DNA of 64,000 bases from Crossiella sp. SN42 (GTDB taxonomy: Bacteria > Actinomycetota > Actinomycetes > Mycobacteriales > Pseudonocardiaceae). The first letter of the stretch is position 1; each line of letters opens with the position of its first letter. This document shows, in pieces, positions 9,903 through 19,535 of this stretch. The notes under the pieces were generated by a model. It was not told the DNA's origin. It saw only the letters and a program-made list of their open reading frames with translations, and ran no database searches. The stretch lies in contig NZ_JAMHIV010000009.1 of the NCBI RefSeq assembly GCF_023897065.1, positions 1-64,000 on the forward strand, given 5' to 3'. Position numbers and translations under genes: made by a program.

Positions 9903-12900
9903 ATGAGAGTGCAGCGCTCACTGTTCCGACCCATCGCCCTGTTAGCCGCGTTTTCCCTGCTCAGCATGGGTGGCCCCGTCGTGGCCACCGCCGCCCCCGC
10001 ACCGGATGTGGCGATCCGGCAACCGGTGGCGGCCAGCAGCGCCGACGCCGCGCACACCGCCCGCGCCCTCACCGACGGCGACCAGGGCACCTACTGGCAG
10101 AGCGCGGGCGACGCGCTCCCGCAGTGGGCCCAGGTCGACCTCGGCGGCGAGCAGACCATCGACCAGGTCACGCTGAAACTGCCCCCGCGGTGGGCGAAAC
10201 GCGCCCAGACGTTCGCCGTTCAGGGCAGCAGAGACGGGATCGGCTTCGACACGCTGGTCACCTCCCGCACGCACACCTTCGACCCGGCCACCGGCAACAC
10301 GGTCACCCTCGACCTGCCCGCGACCACCACCCGCCACCTGCGGATCGAGATCAGCGCCAACTCCGGCGACCGGGCCGCGCAGCTGGCCGAGCTCCAGGTC
10401 CGCCGGGCCACCCCGTCCACCGTGGACCTGGCCGCGGCGGCCGCCTTCACCGCGAGCAGCCAGCACCAGGACCACGGCGCGGCCAACGTCGGCGACGGGA
10501 ACCAGGGCAGCTACTGGGAAAGCGCGAACAACGCCTTCCCGCAGTGGCTCCAGGCCGACCTCGGCGCCTCGGTCGCGGTCAACCGGCTGGTGCTCAAGCT
10601 GCCACCGAACTGGGAGCCGCGCGGCCAGACCCTCACCGTGCGCGGCAGCGACAACGGCAGCACCTTCACCGACCTGTTGGCCGCCGCGGCGCACACCTTC
10701 AGCCCGCAGGCGCAGAACACGGTGACGCTCACCCTCAACGCCGCGGCCACCACCCGGCACCTCCGGCTGGAGTTCAGCGCGAACACCGGCTGGCCCGCGG
10801 CCCAGCTGGCCGAGTTCGAGATCTACGGCCCGACCACCGGCGACACCCAGGCGCCCACCGCGCCCGGCGAGCTGGCCTACACCCAGCCCGGCGTGGACCA
10901 GATCCGGCTGACCTGGACCGCGGCCACCGACAACGTCGGCGTCACCGGCTACGACATCTACGCCGGCAACACCCTGCGCAGCCGGGTGGCCGGGAACGTG
11001 CTCAGCTACACCGACACCCAGCCGGTGCACGCGACCGTCAGCTACCACGTGCGGGCGCGCGACGCCGCGGGCAACGCCTCGCCCAACAGCAACACGGTCA
11101 CCCGCACCGGCCTGGACAGCGGCACGAACCTGGCCCAGGGCAAGCCGATCACCGCCTCCTCGCACGTGCACAACTTCGTCGCGGCCAACGCCAACGACAA
11201 CAACGCGCAGACCTACTGGGAGGGCGGCGCGGGCTACCCGAACACGCTCACCGTGTCCCTGGGCGCCAACGCCGACGTCAGCTCGGTGGTGCTCAAGCTC
11301 GACCCCAGCACCGCGTGGGGCCGCCGCACCCAGACCCTGGAGGTGCTCGGCCGAGACCAGGGCGGCGGCGCGTTCAACCAGCTGGCCGCATCCGCCCAGC
11401 ACGTCTTCGACCCGGCCACCGGCAACACGGTGACCATCGCCGCCAAGGGCAGGGCCGCTGACCTCCAGCTCCGCTTCACCGGCAACACCGGCGCGCCCGC
11501 CGGGCAGGTCGCCGAGTTCCAGGTGCTCGGCACCCCCGCGCCCAACCCGAACCTGACCGTCACCGGCAGCTCCTGGACCCCGGCCACCCCGGTGGAGACC
11601 GACCCGGTGCGGCTGAACGCGACCGTGCGCAACACCGGCAGCGCCGCCTCGGGCGCCACCAGCGTCAACTTCTACCTGGGGGACAACAAGGTCGGCGCCG
11701 CCGCGGTCGGCGGCCTGGCCGCGGGAGCCAGCACCACCGTCACCGCCGACATCGGCCCGAGGGAGGCGGGCAGCTACCCGCTGACCGCCAAGGTCGACGA
11801 GGACAACGCGGTCGTCGAGCAGAATGAGACCGACAACAGCCACACCAACGCCGGCCAGCTCACGGTGAACCCGGTGTCCAGCTCGGACCTGGTGGCCGCC
11901 TCGGTCAGCTGGACCCCGAACAACCCCACCCCAGGGGCCGCGGTCGAGTTCTCGGTGGCCATCCGCAACCAGGGCAGCATCGCCTCGGCCGCGGGCGCGC
12001 ACGGCATCACGCTGAACGTCCTGGACGGCAACGGAACCGTGGTCCGCACCCTCACCGGCGCGCACCACGGGGTCATCGCCGCCGGTGCCACCACCGCCCC
12101 GGTGAACCTGGGCAGCTGGCCGTCCGCGGCGGGCAGGCACTCGGTCCAGGTGGTGCTGGCCGAGGACGCCAACGAGCTGCCGGTCAAGCGCGCCAACAAC
12201 ACCAGCACCCAGGCCCTGTTCGTGGGCAGGGGCGCGAACATGCCCTACGAGATGTACGAGGCCGAGGACGCGGTCACCGGCGGCGGCGCGCAGGTCATCG
12301 GCCCGAACCGGACCATCGGCGACCTCGCCGGTGAGGCCTCCGGCCGCCGCGCGGTCACCCTGAACAGCACCGGCAGCTTCGTGGAGTTCACCACCAGGGC
12401 CGAGACCAACACCCTGGTCACCCGCTTTTCCATCCCGGACGCCACCGGTGGCGGCGGCCTCGACGCCACGCTCAACGTCTACGTCAACGGCCAGCCGCAC
12501 AAGCCGATCACGCTGACCTCCAGGTACGCCTGGCTCTACGGCGCCGAGGCCAGCCCGGAGAACTCACCCGGCGCGGGCGGCCCCCGGCACATCTACGACG
12601 AGGCGAACCTGATGTTCGGCAGCACCATCCCCAAGGGCAGCAAGATCAAGCTGCAGAAGGACAGCGGCAACACCAGCAGCTACGCGATCGACTTCATCAA
12701 CACCGAGCAGGTCGCGCCGATGGCCAGCCCCGACCCGGCCAAGTACGCCGTGCCCAGCGGCTTTGGCCACCAGGACGTGCAGAACGCGCTGGACAAGGTC
12801 CGGATGGACACCAGCGGCACCCTCATCGGGGTGTACCTGCCCGCCGGTGACTACCAGACCAGCAGCAAGTTCCAGGTCTACGGCAAGGCGGTCAAGATCA

Positions 12901-13907
12901 CCGGAGCCGGGCCCTGGTTCACCAGGTTCCACGCGCCGGCCGGCCAGGCCAACACCGACGTCGGCTTCCGGGCCGAGGGCAGCGCGAGCGGGTCCTCCTT
13001 CGCCAACTTCGCCTACTTCGGCAACTACACCTCGCGGATCGACGGTCCCGGCAAGGTGTTCGACTTCCAGAACGTCAGCGACATCGTCATCGACAACATC
13101 TGGAACGAGCACATGGTGTGCCTGTACTGGGGCGCGAACACCGACCGGATCACCATCAAGAACTCCCGGATCCGCAACATGTTCGCCGACGCGATCAACA
13201 TGACCAACGGCAGCACCGACAACCACGTGGTCAACAACGACTCGCGGGCCAGCGGTGACGACAGCTTCGCGCTGTTCTCCGCGATCGACGCCGGTGGCGC
13301 GGACATCAAGAACAACGTCTACGAGAACCTGACCTCCACGCTGACCTGGCGGGCGGCCGGGGTCGCGGTCTACGGCGGCTACGACAACACCTTCCGCAAC
13401 ATCTACATCGCCGACACCCTGGTCTACTCCGGCATCACCATCTCCTCGCTGGACTTCGGCTACCCGATGAACGGCTTCGGGCCGGGGCCGACGAAGTTCG
13501 AGAACATCTCCATCGTCCGGGCGGGCGGCCACTTCTGGGGCGCTCAAACGTTCCCGGGCATCTGGGTGTTCTCCGCCTCCAAGGTCTTCCGCAACATCCG
13601 GGTGTCCGATGTGGACATCATCGACCCGACCTACAGCGGCATCATGTTCCAGACCAAGTACCGCAGTCCCGGCCGGCCGGAGAACCCGATCACCGACACG
13701 GTGTTCACCAACGTCTCCATCTCCGGCGCCCGCAAGAGCGGTGACGCCTTCGACGCCAAGTCCGGCTTCGGCCTCTGGGCCAACGAGCTGCCGGAACCCG
13801 GTCAGGGCCCCGCGGTCGGCTCGGTCACCTTCACCAACCTCAAGCTCTCCGGCAACCACACCGACATCCGCAACACCACCTCCACCTTCACCATCAACCG
13901 CAACTGA
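9903..13907 (+). CDS. secreted modular GH87-type alpha-1,3-glucanase/mycodextranase
   Basis: A 1334-residue exported polysaccharidase. After a signal peptide (about 1-31) come two discoidin/F5-8C domains (about 35-165, 175-310), an Fn3 domain (314-400), a third discoidin domain (408-545), two CARDB domains (550-655, 660-775), a YEAEDA carbohydrate-binding beta-sandwich (780-935) and a right-handed beta-helix (943-1334). The last two resemble GH87 mutanases. Asp1096, Asp1119 and Asp1120 have the same relative spacing (23, then 1) as the catalytic Asp trio I recall for a Paenibacillus GH87 glucanase. The likely substrate is fungal or biofilm alpha-1,3-glucan; this is inferred. An AGAGGA Shine-Dalgarno precedes the ATG. 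No neighbour is related. Confidence 0.82.
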   Translation: MRVQRSLFRPIALLAAFSLLSMGGPVVATAAPAPDVAIRQPVAASSADAAHTARALTDGDQGTYWQSAGDALPQWAQVDLGGEQTIDQVTLKLPPRWAKRAQTFAVQGSRDGIGFDTLVTSRTHTFDPATGNTVTLDLPATTTRHLRIEISANSGDRAAQLAELQVRRATPSTVDLAAAAAFTASSQHQDHGAANVGDGNQGSYWESANNAFPQWLQADLGASVAVNRLVLKLPPNWEPRGQTLTVRGSDNGSTFTDLLAAAAHTFSPQAQNTVTLTLNAAATTRHLRLEFSANTGWPAAQLAEFEIYGPTTGDTQAPTAPGELAYTQPGVDQIRLTWTAATDNVGVTGYDIYAGNTLRSRVAGNVLSYTDTQPVHATVSYHVRARDAAGNASPNSNTVTRTGLDSGTNLAQGKPITASSHVHNFVAANANDNNAQTYWEGGAGYPNTLTVSLGANADVSSVVLKLDPSTAWGRRTQTLEVLGRDQGGGAFNQLAASAQHVFDPATGNTVTIAAKGRAADLQLRFTGNTGAPAGQVAEFQVLGTPAPNPNLTVTGSSWTPATPVETDPVRLNATVRNTGSAASGATSVNFYLGDNKVGAAAVGGLAAGASTTVTADIGPREAGSYPLTAKVDEDNAVVEQNETDNSHTNAGQLTVNPVSSSDLVAASVSWTPNNPTPGAAVEFSVAIRNQGSIASAAGAHGITLNVLDGNGTVVRTLTGAHHGVIAAGATTAPVNLGSWPSAAGRHSVQVVLAEDANELPVKRANNTSTQALFVGRGANMPYEMYEAEDAVTGGGAQVIGPNRTIGDLAGEASGRRAVTLNSTGSFVEFTTRAETNTLVTRFSIPDATGGGGLDATLNVYVNGQPHKPITLTSRYAWLYGAEASPENSPGAGGPRHIYDEANLMFGSTIPKGSKIKLQKDSGNTSSYAIDFINTEQVAPMASPDPAKYAVPSGFGHQDVQNALDKVRMDTSGTLIGVYLPAGDYQTSSKFQVYGKAVKITGAGPWFTRFHAPAGQANTDVGFRAEGSASGSSFANFAYFGNYTSRIDGPGKVFDFQNVSDIVIDNIWNEHMVCLYWGANTDRITIKNSRIRNMFADAINMTNGSTDNHVVNNDSRASGDDSFALFSAIDAGGADIKNNVYENLTSTLTWRAAGVAVYGGYDNTFRNIYIADTLVYSGITISSLDFGYPMNGFGPGPTKFENISIVRAGGHFWGAQTFPGIWVFSASKVFRNIRVSDVDIIDPTYSGIMFQTKYRSPGRPENPITDTVFTNVSISGARKSGDAFDAKSGFGLWANELPEPGQGPAVGSVTFTNLKLSGNHTDIRNTTSTFTINRN

Positions 13908-13919
13908 CGGGCCACTGAC

Positions 13920-13958
13920 GAACGGGCGCGGCCGTGTCCTCCCCGGCCGCGCCCGTTC
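13920..13958 (+). terminator. hairpin terminator after the GH87-type gene
   Basis: Perfect 15-bp stem (13920-13934 with 13944-13958) and 9-nt loop, 12 nt after the stop. Confidence 0.8.
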
Positions 13959-14023
13959 CCGCTCCGGGCTGACTCCCAGCGGGTTCCCACCTGGCTCCCA
14001 GCCTCGGCGGCCAGCCTGTTCCC

Positions 14024-15838
14024 GTGACCGACCGCACGCGCCAGCCCCGCTGGTCCCGGCCCGCCCTCGCCGCGGTGCTGGCACTGGCCGCGGTGCTCTA
14101 CACCTGGGCCCTGTCCGCCAACGGCTTCGCCAACACCTACTACTCCGCGGCGGTGCTCAGCGCCACCCAGAGCTGGTCGGCCTTCTTCTACGGGTCGCTG
14201 GACGCCGGTGGCTTCATCACGGTGGACAAGCCGCCGCTGGCTTTGTGGGTGCAGGCCTTGTCCGCCAGGGCGTTCGGCTTCTCCAGCTGGAGCATCCTGC
14301 TGCCACAGGCCGTGGCCGGGGTGGCCGCGGTCGCGGTGGTGCACCACGTGACCAGACGCGCTTTCGGCCCGGCGGCGGGCATCCTGGCCGCGCTGGCGCT
14401 CACCCTGACCCCGGTGGTGGTCGCGGTGACCCGGCACAACAACCCGGACACCCTGCTGGTCCTGCTGCTCACCCTGGCCGCCTGGGCGCTGTCCAACGCG
14501 GTCCGCTCCGGCCGCCTGCTGCCGCTGCTGGCCTGCGCGCTGGCCGTCGGCCTGGCCTTCAACACCAAGATGTTGCAGGCCTATCTGATCGTGCCCGCCG
14601 CGGCAGTCGCCTACCTGGTCGGCGTCAGCGGGCCGTGGTGGCGCAAGCTGCTCCGGCTCGGCCTGGCCGGGGTGGTGCTGCTCGGGGTGAGCCTGTCCTG
14701 GCTGCTCGCGGTGGACTCGGTCAACCCGGCCGAGCGGCCCTTCATCGGCAGCAGCACCGACAACACGGTCAGCGAGCTGTTGTTCGGCTACAACGGTTTC
14801 GGGCGTCTGCTCGGCCAGAACCGGGTCGGCTCGCCGGGGCTGAACGCCGGGGGCGGTGGCGGGGGCAACGCCAGCGGCTGGGACCGGCTGCTCAGCGGCG
14901 AGGTCGGCGGCCAGATCGCCTGGCTGTTCCCGTTGGCGCTACTGGGTTTTGCCGCCGCGCTGGTGCTGCGGCGGCAGCGCGCCGAACTTCTGCTGTGGGG
15001 CGGCTGGCTGCTCACCACCGCGGTCGTGTTCTCCACCGCCGCCGGGATCTGGCACACCTACTACACGGTCGCGCTGGCCCCGCCGCTGGCCGTGGTGGCC
15101 GGTGCGGGCGCGGCCGCGCTGTGGCGGCTGCACCGGGACCGCTCGCACTGGGGCTGGCTGCTGCCGGTGACCGTGGGGCTGACCGGGTTCTGGGGCGCGA
15201 CCCTGCTCGGCCGCACCCCGGACTACCTGCCCTGGCTGCCGGTGACCCTCGCGCTGCTCGGCCTGGCCACCTCGGTCGCGCTGGCCATCCCGTTGCTGGG
15301 CGGCCGCTTCTCCCGCCGCGCGACCGCGCTCACCGCGATCACCGGGCTGCTCGCGGCCCTGGCCGGACCCGCCGCCTACGCGGTGACCCCGCTGACCGCG
15401 AAGACCTCGGTGACCTTCCCGATCGCGAAGCCCACGGCCGCGGTCAGGTTCGCCCCGGACCGCGCCGAAGGCCCCAGCGCCGCCGCGCTGGCCCACCTGG
15501 AGTCGCAGTACCGGAATGAGCGCTGGGCGGTGGCCGTGGTGGGCGCGCTGGTCGCCGCCCCGGTCATCCTGGACACCGGCCTGCCGGTGATGGCCGTCGG
15601 CGGCTTCAACGGCAACGACCCCGCGCCCACCACCGCCCAGCTGCAAAACTATGTCCACAGTGGACAGTTGCGGTTCGTCTGGACCACCGGCGCGTCCCCG
15701 ACGCTCCAGTTCGGCGGCGGTGGTGGCGCGGGCACGGCCGTGGTGGACGCGGCCCTGTCCTGGGTCACCGCGCACTGCGCACCGGTGCCGGGGACAGGGC
15801 AGCTCTACGACTGCTACAGCTCGACCCGCACGCCGTAG
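14024..15838 (+). CDS. GT39/ArnT-like membrane glycosyltransferase
   Basis: A 604-residue polytopic membrane protein with about 11-13 hydrophobic helices. The first extracellular loop carries the family signature (YYSAAVLSATQSWSAFF and DKPPLALW), where Asp is the expected catalytic acidic residue. A Gly-rich stretch lies near residue 280, and the C-terminal extracellular domain (from about 475) ends with a short Gly-rich loop. Such proteins transfer sugars from polyprenyl phosphates to proteins or lipids at the outer face. The GTG at 14024 has no Shine-Dalgarno; a CAGCCT box 6 nt upstream suggests a leaderless start. The 3' end overlaps asnB, on the other strand, by 25 bp. Confidence 0.88.
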   Translation: MTDRTRQPRWSRPALAAVLALAAVLYTWALSANGFANTYYSAAVLSATQSWSAFFYGSLDAGGFITVDKPPLALWVQALSARAFGFSSWSILLPQAVAGVAAVAVVHHVTRRAFGPAAGILAALALTLTPVVVAVTRHNNPDTLLVLLLTLAAWALSNAVRSGRLLPLLACALAVGLAFNTKMLQAYLIVPAAAVAYLVGVSGPWWRKLLRLGLAGVVLLGVSLSWLLAVDSVNPAERPFIGSSTDNTVSELLFGYNGFGRLLGQNRVGSPGLNAGGGGGGNASGWDRLLSGEVGGQIAWLFPLALLGFAAALVLRRQRAELLLWGGWLLTTAVVFSTAAGIWHTYYTVALAPPLAVVAGAGAAALWRLHRDRSHWGWLLPVTVGLTGFWGATLLGRTPDYLPWLPVTLALLGLATSVALAIPLLGGRFSRRATALTAITGLLAALAGPAAYAVTPLTAKTSVTFPIAKPTAAVRFAPDRAEGPSAAALAHLESQYRNERWAVAVVGALVAAPVILDTGLPVMAVGGFNGNDPAPTTAQLQNYVHSGQLRFVWTTGASPTLQFGGGGGAGTAVVDAALSWVTAHCAPVPGTGQLYDCYSSTRTP

Positions 15839-17655
15839 TCCACGATCCACCGGTTCAGGCCCAGCAGCGACTCCACCGTGCGCCGGGTCGCGGAATCCGA
15901 GCCGACGGTGACCAGCGGTGAGTCCAACAGGGTCTGGATGTCCTTGCGCGGCACCAGTTCGGTCACCGGCGCGGAGGAGTCCTCGATCACCCTGGCCAGT
16001 TCCTCGCGCAGCGCCTTCTCATACCCCGCGTCCTGGGTGGAGGGGTACGGGCTCTTCTTGCGCTGCACCACCGACTGCGGCAGCACGTCCGCGGTGGCCG
16101 CGCGCAGCAGGCTCTTCTCCTTGCCGTCGAAGGTCTTCATCGCCCACGGCGCGTTGAACACGTACTGCACCAGGCGGTGGTCGCAGAACGGCACCCGGAC
16201 CTCCAGGCCCACGGCCATGCTCATCCGGTCCTTGCGGTCCAGCAGCAGGTTCACGAACCGGGTCAGGTTCAGATAGCTCAGCTCGCGCATCCGCGCTTCC
16301 AGCCCGGTCTCCCCGGCCAGCCTGGGCACCTCCGCCAAGGCCTCCTGGTAGCGCTGCTGCACGTAGTCGCCCAGCTGGAGCCGCTCGGCCAGCCCGCGGT
16401 AGACCGACTCGGTCTGGCCATGCGCCCGCGCGGCGATCCACGGGAAGGTGTTCCCGTTGACCGCGACCGGGTCGTGGAACCACTTGTAGCCGCCGAAGAC
16501 CTCATCGGCGGACTCCCCGGACAGCGCCACCGTCGACCGGCCGCGGATCGCCTTGAACAGCAGGTACAGCGAGAAGTCCATCTCGCCCATGCCGTTGGGC
16601 AGGTCGCGGGCGTGCAGCGCGGCCGCGCGCACCACCGGGTCCATCAGGTCGTCGTTGTCCAGCACGATGTTGGTGTGCTCGGCGGCCACGTGCTCGGCCA
16701 CCTCGGCCACGAACGGCGCGTCCGGGCTGTCCCGGAAGGCGTCGGCGTGGAAGTTGTCGGTGTACCCGGCGAAGTCCACCGAGAACGAGCGCACCGGCCC
16801 CGCGCCCTGCGCGGTCAGCGCCTTGGCTGCCAGCGCGGTCAGCGCGCTGGAGTCCAGGCCGCCGGAGAGCAGCGTGCACAGCGGCACGTCCGCGATGAGC
16901 TGCCGCTCGACGATGTCCTCCAGCAGCTCCCGCACGGTGCGCACGGTGGTGTCCAGGTCGTCGGTGTGCTCGGTGGCCTCCAGCTGCCAGTACCGGGACT
17001 TGCTGATCCCCTTGCGGGACACCGTGACCACTGAGCCGGGCCGCACCTCCGCCAGCCCGCGCAGGATGCCCAGCTCCGGCGTCTTGACGAAGCCCAGCGC
17101 CTCGCGCAGGCCGTCCGCGTCCAGCACCGCCTCGGCCAGCGGGTTGGCCAGGATCGCCTTGGGCTCGGAGCCGAAGAGCACGCCGTCGGCGGTGGGGTAG
17201 TAGTAGAGCGGCTTGATGCCCATCCGGTCGCGCACCAGCAGCAGCTCCTCGGTGCGGGCGTCCCAGATGGCGAAGGCGTACATGCCGTTGAGCCGGTCCA
17301 CCAGGGACGGGCCCCACTCCAGGTAGGCGTTGAGCACCACCTCGGTGTCGCTGGCGGTGCGGAAGAGGTGGCCGCGACGCTGGAGCTCGGCGCGCAGCTC
17401 GCGGAAGTTGTAGACCTCGCCGCTGTAGGTCAGCACCGCGGTGGTGCGCCCCCGCTCCTCGGCAAGCATCGGCTGGCGGCCGCCCTCAAGATCGATGATG
17501 GCCAGTCGCCGCTGTCCGATCGCGGCGTGGCGGTCCAGCCAGAGCCCGGCGTCATCCGGTCCCCGGCAGGCCATCGTCTCGGTCATCGCGGCGGCGGTGT
17601 CGTGTTCCTGGGTCAGGTCGCGCTGGTAGCCGACCCAGCCGGCGATTCCACACAT
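15814..17655 (-). CDS. asnB: asparagine synthase (glutamine-hydrolysing)
   Basis: Makes Asn from Asp, ATP and Gln. The 613 residues start MCGIAGW, so after Met removal Cys2 is the N-terminal glutaminase nucleophile. The class II amidotransferase domain (about 1-200) is followed by the synthetase domain with PP-loop SGGLDSS. Actinobacterial AsnB paralogs can also amidate other substrates such as peptidoglycan precursors, so the substrate is not certain. The Shine-Dalgarno GGGGGA lies just upstream of the ATG. A MarR-type gene is divergent, with a perfect palindrome in the shared region. Confidence 0.93.
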   Translation of the reverse strand: MCGIAGWVGYQRDLTQEHDTAAAMTETMACRGPDDAGLWLDRHAAIGQRRLAIIDLEGGRQPMLAEERGRTTAVLTYSGEVYNFRELRAELQRRGHLFRTASDTEVVLNAYLEWGPSLVDRLNGMYAFAIWDARTEELLLVRDRMGIKPLYYYPTADGVLFGSEPKAILANPLAEAVLDADGLREALGFVKTPELGILRGLAEVRPGSVVTVSRKGISKSRYWQLEATEHTDDLDTTVRTVRELLEDIVERQLIADVPLCTLLSGGLDSSALTALAAKALTAQGAGPVRSFSVDFAGYTDNFHADAFRDSPDAPFVAEVAEHVAAEHTNIVLDNDDLMDPVVRAAALHARDLPNGMGEMDFSLYLLFKAIRGRSTVALSGESADEVFGGYKWFHDPVAVNGNTFPWIAARAHGQTESVYRGLAERLQLGDYVQQRYQEALAEVPRLAGETGLEARMRELSYLNLTRFVNLLLDRKDRMSMAVGLEVRVPFCDHRLVQYVFNAPWAMKTFDGKEKSLLRAATADVLPQSVVQRKKSPYPSTQDAGYEKALREELARVIEDSSAPVTELVPRKDIQTLLDSPLVTVGSDSATRRTVESLLGLNRWIVDYGVRVEL

Positions 17656-17713
17656 GAGAGAGATCCCCCTTCAGCACTGAATTGGTGGGATGTCTCCGAC
17701 GGTAGACCCGATG

Positions 17714-17728
17714 GTTGCGTCACGCAAC
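17714..17728. promoter_or_regulatory. palindrome, probable MarR operator
   Basis: Perfect inverted repeat GTTGCGT-C-ACGCAAC in the region shared by asnB and the divergent marR gene. Its TTGC/GCAA ends suit a winged-helix dimer. Assignment to the adjacent MarR protein is inference. Confidence 0.55.
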
Positions 17729-17770
17729 GGTCGGCTTGGTGTTCCCGGCGGCAGGTGGAAGGGTGGAATC

Positions 17771-18256
17771 GTGACGAACCGGGCCGAACCGAACACGGCG
17801 GACGACCAGCTCACCGGCGCACTCGAACACGAGCTGACCCTGTTCACCCGCAAGGCCTTCTGGCGGTTCTGGACCACCCGATATCCCGAGGTCATCGGCC
17901 TGGACCAGACGACCTACCCCTACCTGGCGGTGATCTCCGCGCGCCCGGGGCTGACCGTCGGCGAGCTGGCCAGGATGTTCAACGTGGACAAGTCCACGGC
18001 CAGTCGTCATGTGGCCAAGCTCACCAGCGCCGAGCTGGCCAGGGTGGTCGACAACCCGCCCAACGCGCGCACCCAGCCGTTGCAGGCCACCGAGGAGGGC
18101 AGACGTCGGGTCGCCATCGTGCAGGCCGACCGCGCCGCCTGGCTGCACGGCGTGCTCGCCGACTGGCCCGAACAGGACCGGCGGGACCTGGCCCGCCTGG
18201 TCGCCCGCCTCAACGCCGACCTGGACGCCCGCGAGCAGCGGACCAGGGGCCGCTAG
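17771..18256 (+). CDS. MarR-family transcriptional regulator
   Basis: A 161-residue winged-helix regulator. Helical dimerisation segments flank the DNA-binding core (TVGELARMFNVDKSTASRHV, then a wing near residues 85-100). I chose GTG 17771 because it follows the purine-rich GGAAGGGTGGA and leaves out 27 non-conserved residues of the longer frame. It is divergent from asnB with a palindrome between them, so it probably regulates itself and asnB. The stop lies 1 bp from that of the convergent hypothetical gene. Confidence 0.87.
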   Translation: MTNRAEPNTADDQLTGALEHELTLFTRKAFWRFWTTRYPEVIGLDQTTYPYLAVISARPGLTVGELARMFNVDKSTASRHVAKLTSAELARVVDNPPNARTQPLQATEEGRRRVAIVQADRAAWLHGVLADWPEQDRRDLARLVARLNADLDAREQRTRGR

Positions 18257-18257
18257 C

Positions 18258-19436
18258 TCAGCGCGGGTCCTCGGCGGCGGCGAGCCGCCGGGTGATCCGT
18301 TCGACCTCCGCCCGGCCGATCGGCAGGTGGTGGTCCCACCTCGACCGCGAGGCGCGGACCCACGCCGACTCCCGCTCGAACCGCTCCCACCGCACGGTGC
18401 CGGCGGCCGGGCAACGCAGCACCGCGATCGCGGCGTCGGCGTCCCACACGTCCTCGACGGTGGTGAAAACCGCGAAGTAGTAGTGGCCGTCCACGGGCTC
18501 GGCCCGCCGCTGGGCCTGCCGGAGGAACACCCGCGCCCGGAACTCGGCCATCCGCCGATCAGGCATCCGGTAGTCGAGCAACCGCAGGGTGTGCCGGTGC
18601 TCGGTCGCCGGTTCCCGGACCACCTCCTCGGCGGATTCGAGGTCGAGCACGTCGATCGGCCGGCGGAACACGGCGTAGTCGCCGGTGAACTCCGCATGCC
18701 GCCGCCGGACCAGCGCCGCCATGTGCTCGACGACCCGCGCCCACTCGGTTTCCGGCACCTGCTCCGGCAGCCGGCTCAGCAGGTCCGAGGAGCGCCACTG
18801 GCCGTCGCCGGTGAACGCCTCTTCCCCGAATTTCGGCTCCGGCCACAGCGGCACCCGGACCACGGCGGAGGGCGCGCCGTCCTCGGTGAGGAGGTGGTGC
18901 GCGTAGTTCTCCGCGAGCTCGCGGTCGCACTCCGACTTGAGGTGCGCGGCCTCGGACGCGCTCACCTGGATGGCCTCGTGGGTCCAGTCCCGGCCGGAGT
19001 TCAGCCGGTCCAGCTTGTCGGTGAAGGACCAGGTGCCGTACCCGTCGTACTGCTCCTCGCGCAACGGCCCCAGCAGCCGGATGAGCATGTACGACTGGTC
19101 GATGTCACAGATGCTGTCCGAGCCCTGGAACGCCGCGTAGTAGCTGAACTCGGTCAGCCCCGAGTTGTGCTCCGCATTGCGGACCGAGTGCACCAGTTCC
19201 GCCAGCCGACGGTTGGCGAGCGGCACGTCGAGCTCGTGCGCGGTCCACCCCGGCTCGTCGGCGACCCGGCTCAGCAGATCGGAGGGCCCCCAGCGCAGCT
19301 CGCGGGTGAACGCCTCCTCCACTGTCCCGGTCGCCCGGACCACGGCGTGCGCCGATCGTTCCCCGTCGACGAAGATCGCCACGTAGCGCGTGTTCTCCGC
19401 CTCGTCGACCTGGTAGTCGCGAGCACCTCGGCTCAT
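18258..19436 (-). CDS. hypothetical protein with about five divergent internal repeats
   Basis: I do not recognise the family. The 392 residues have no signal peptide or membrane segment and are rich in Arg, Glu and Trp. The sequence appears to be about five divergent copies of a 70-80 residue unit. Each starts with an aromatic pair followed by a short strand (RYVAIF, YYAAF, NYAHHL, DYAVF, YYFAVF), then a strand with V-R or L-R, then a W/F..S/D-L-L/x-S-R segment, and ends in an Arg-rich helix. The ATG has a GGGGGGTG Shine-Dalgarno, and two GTGATCA direct repeats spaced 14 bp apart overlap it (19437-19457). It is convergent with marR. Function unknown; a scaffold or immunity-like role would be guesswork. 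Confidence 0.75.
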   Translation of the reverse strand: MSRGARDYQVDEAENTRYVAIFVDGERSAHAVVRATGTVEEAFTRELRWGPSDLLSRVADEPGWTAHELDVPLANRRLAELVHSVRNAEHNSGLTEFSYYAAFQGSDSICDIDQSYMLIRLLGPLREEQYDGYGTWSFTDKLDRLNSGRDWTHEAIQVSASEAAHLKSECDRELAENYAHHLLTEDGAPSAVVRVPLWPEPKFGEEAFTGDGQWRSSDLLSRLPEQVPETEWARVVEHMAALVRRRHAEFTGDYAVFRRPIDVLDLESAEEVVREPATEHRHTLRLLDYRMPDRRMAEFRARVFLRQAQRRAEPVDGHYYFAVFTTVEDVWDADAAIAVLRCPAAGTVRWERFERESAWVRASRSRWDHHLPIGRAEVERITRRLAAAEDPR

Positions 19437-19457
19437 GTGATCACCCCCCAGTGATCA
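19437..19457. repeat. GTGATCA direct repeat at the hypothetical gene's start
   Basis: Two exact GTGATCA copies at 19437-19443 and 19451-19457, each with a palindromic TGATCA core. They span the Shine-Dalgarno of the minus-strand gene starting at 19436 and could be an operator. Confidence 0.35.
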
Positions 19458-19535
19458 GCCGAGCCTAACGCAACGCCCTCGGCCGAGGGCAGGCCCGCCG
19501 GTGGTTCCCGGTCATCCGGCGGGCCGCCGTGGTGC

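Noticed and set aside
9942-12500. Long open frame on the minus strand opposite the GH87-type gene
   Set aside because: It is a high-GC antisense shadow with Gly/Arg/Val-rich nonsense composition and no domain; the plus-strand gene has clear domains.
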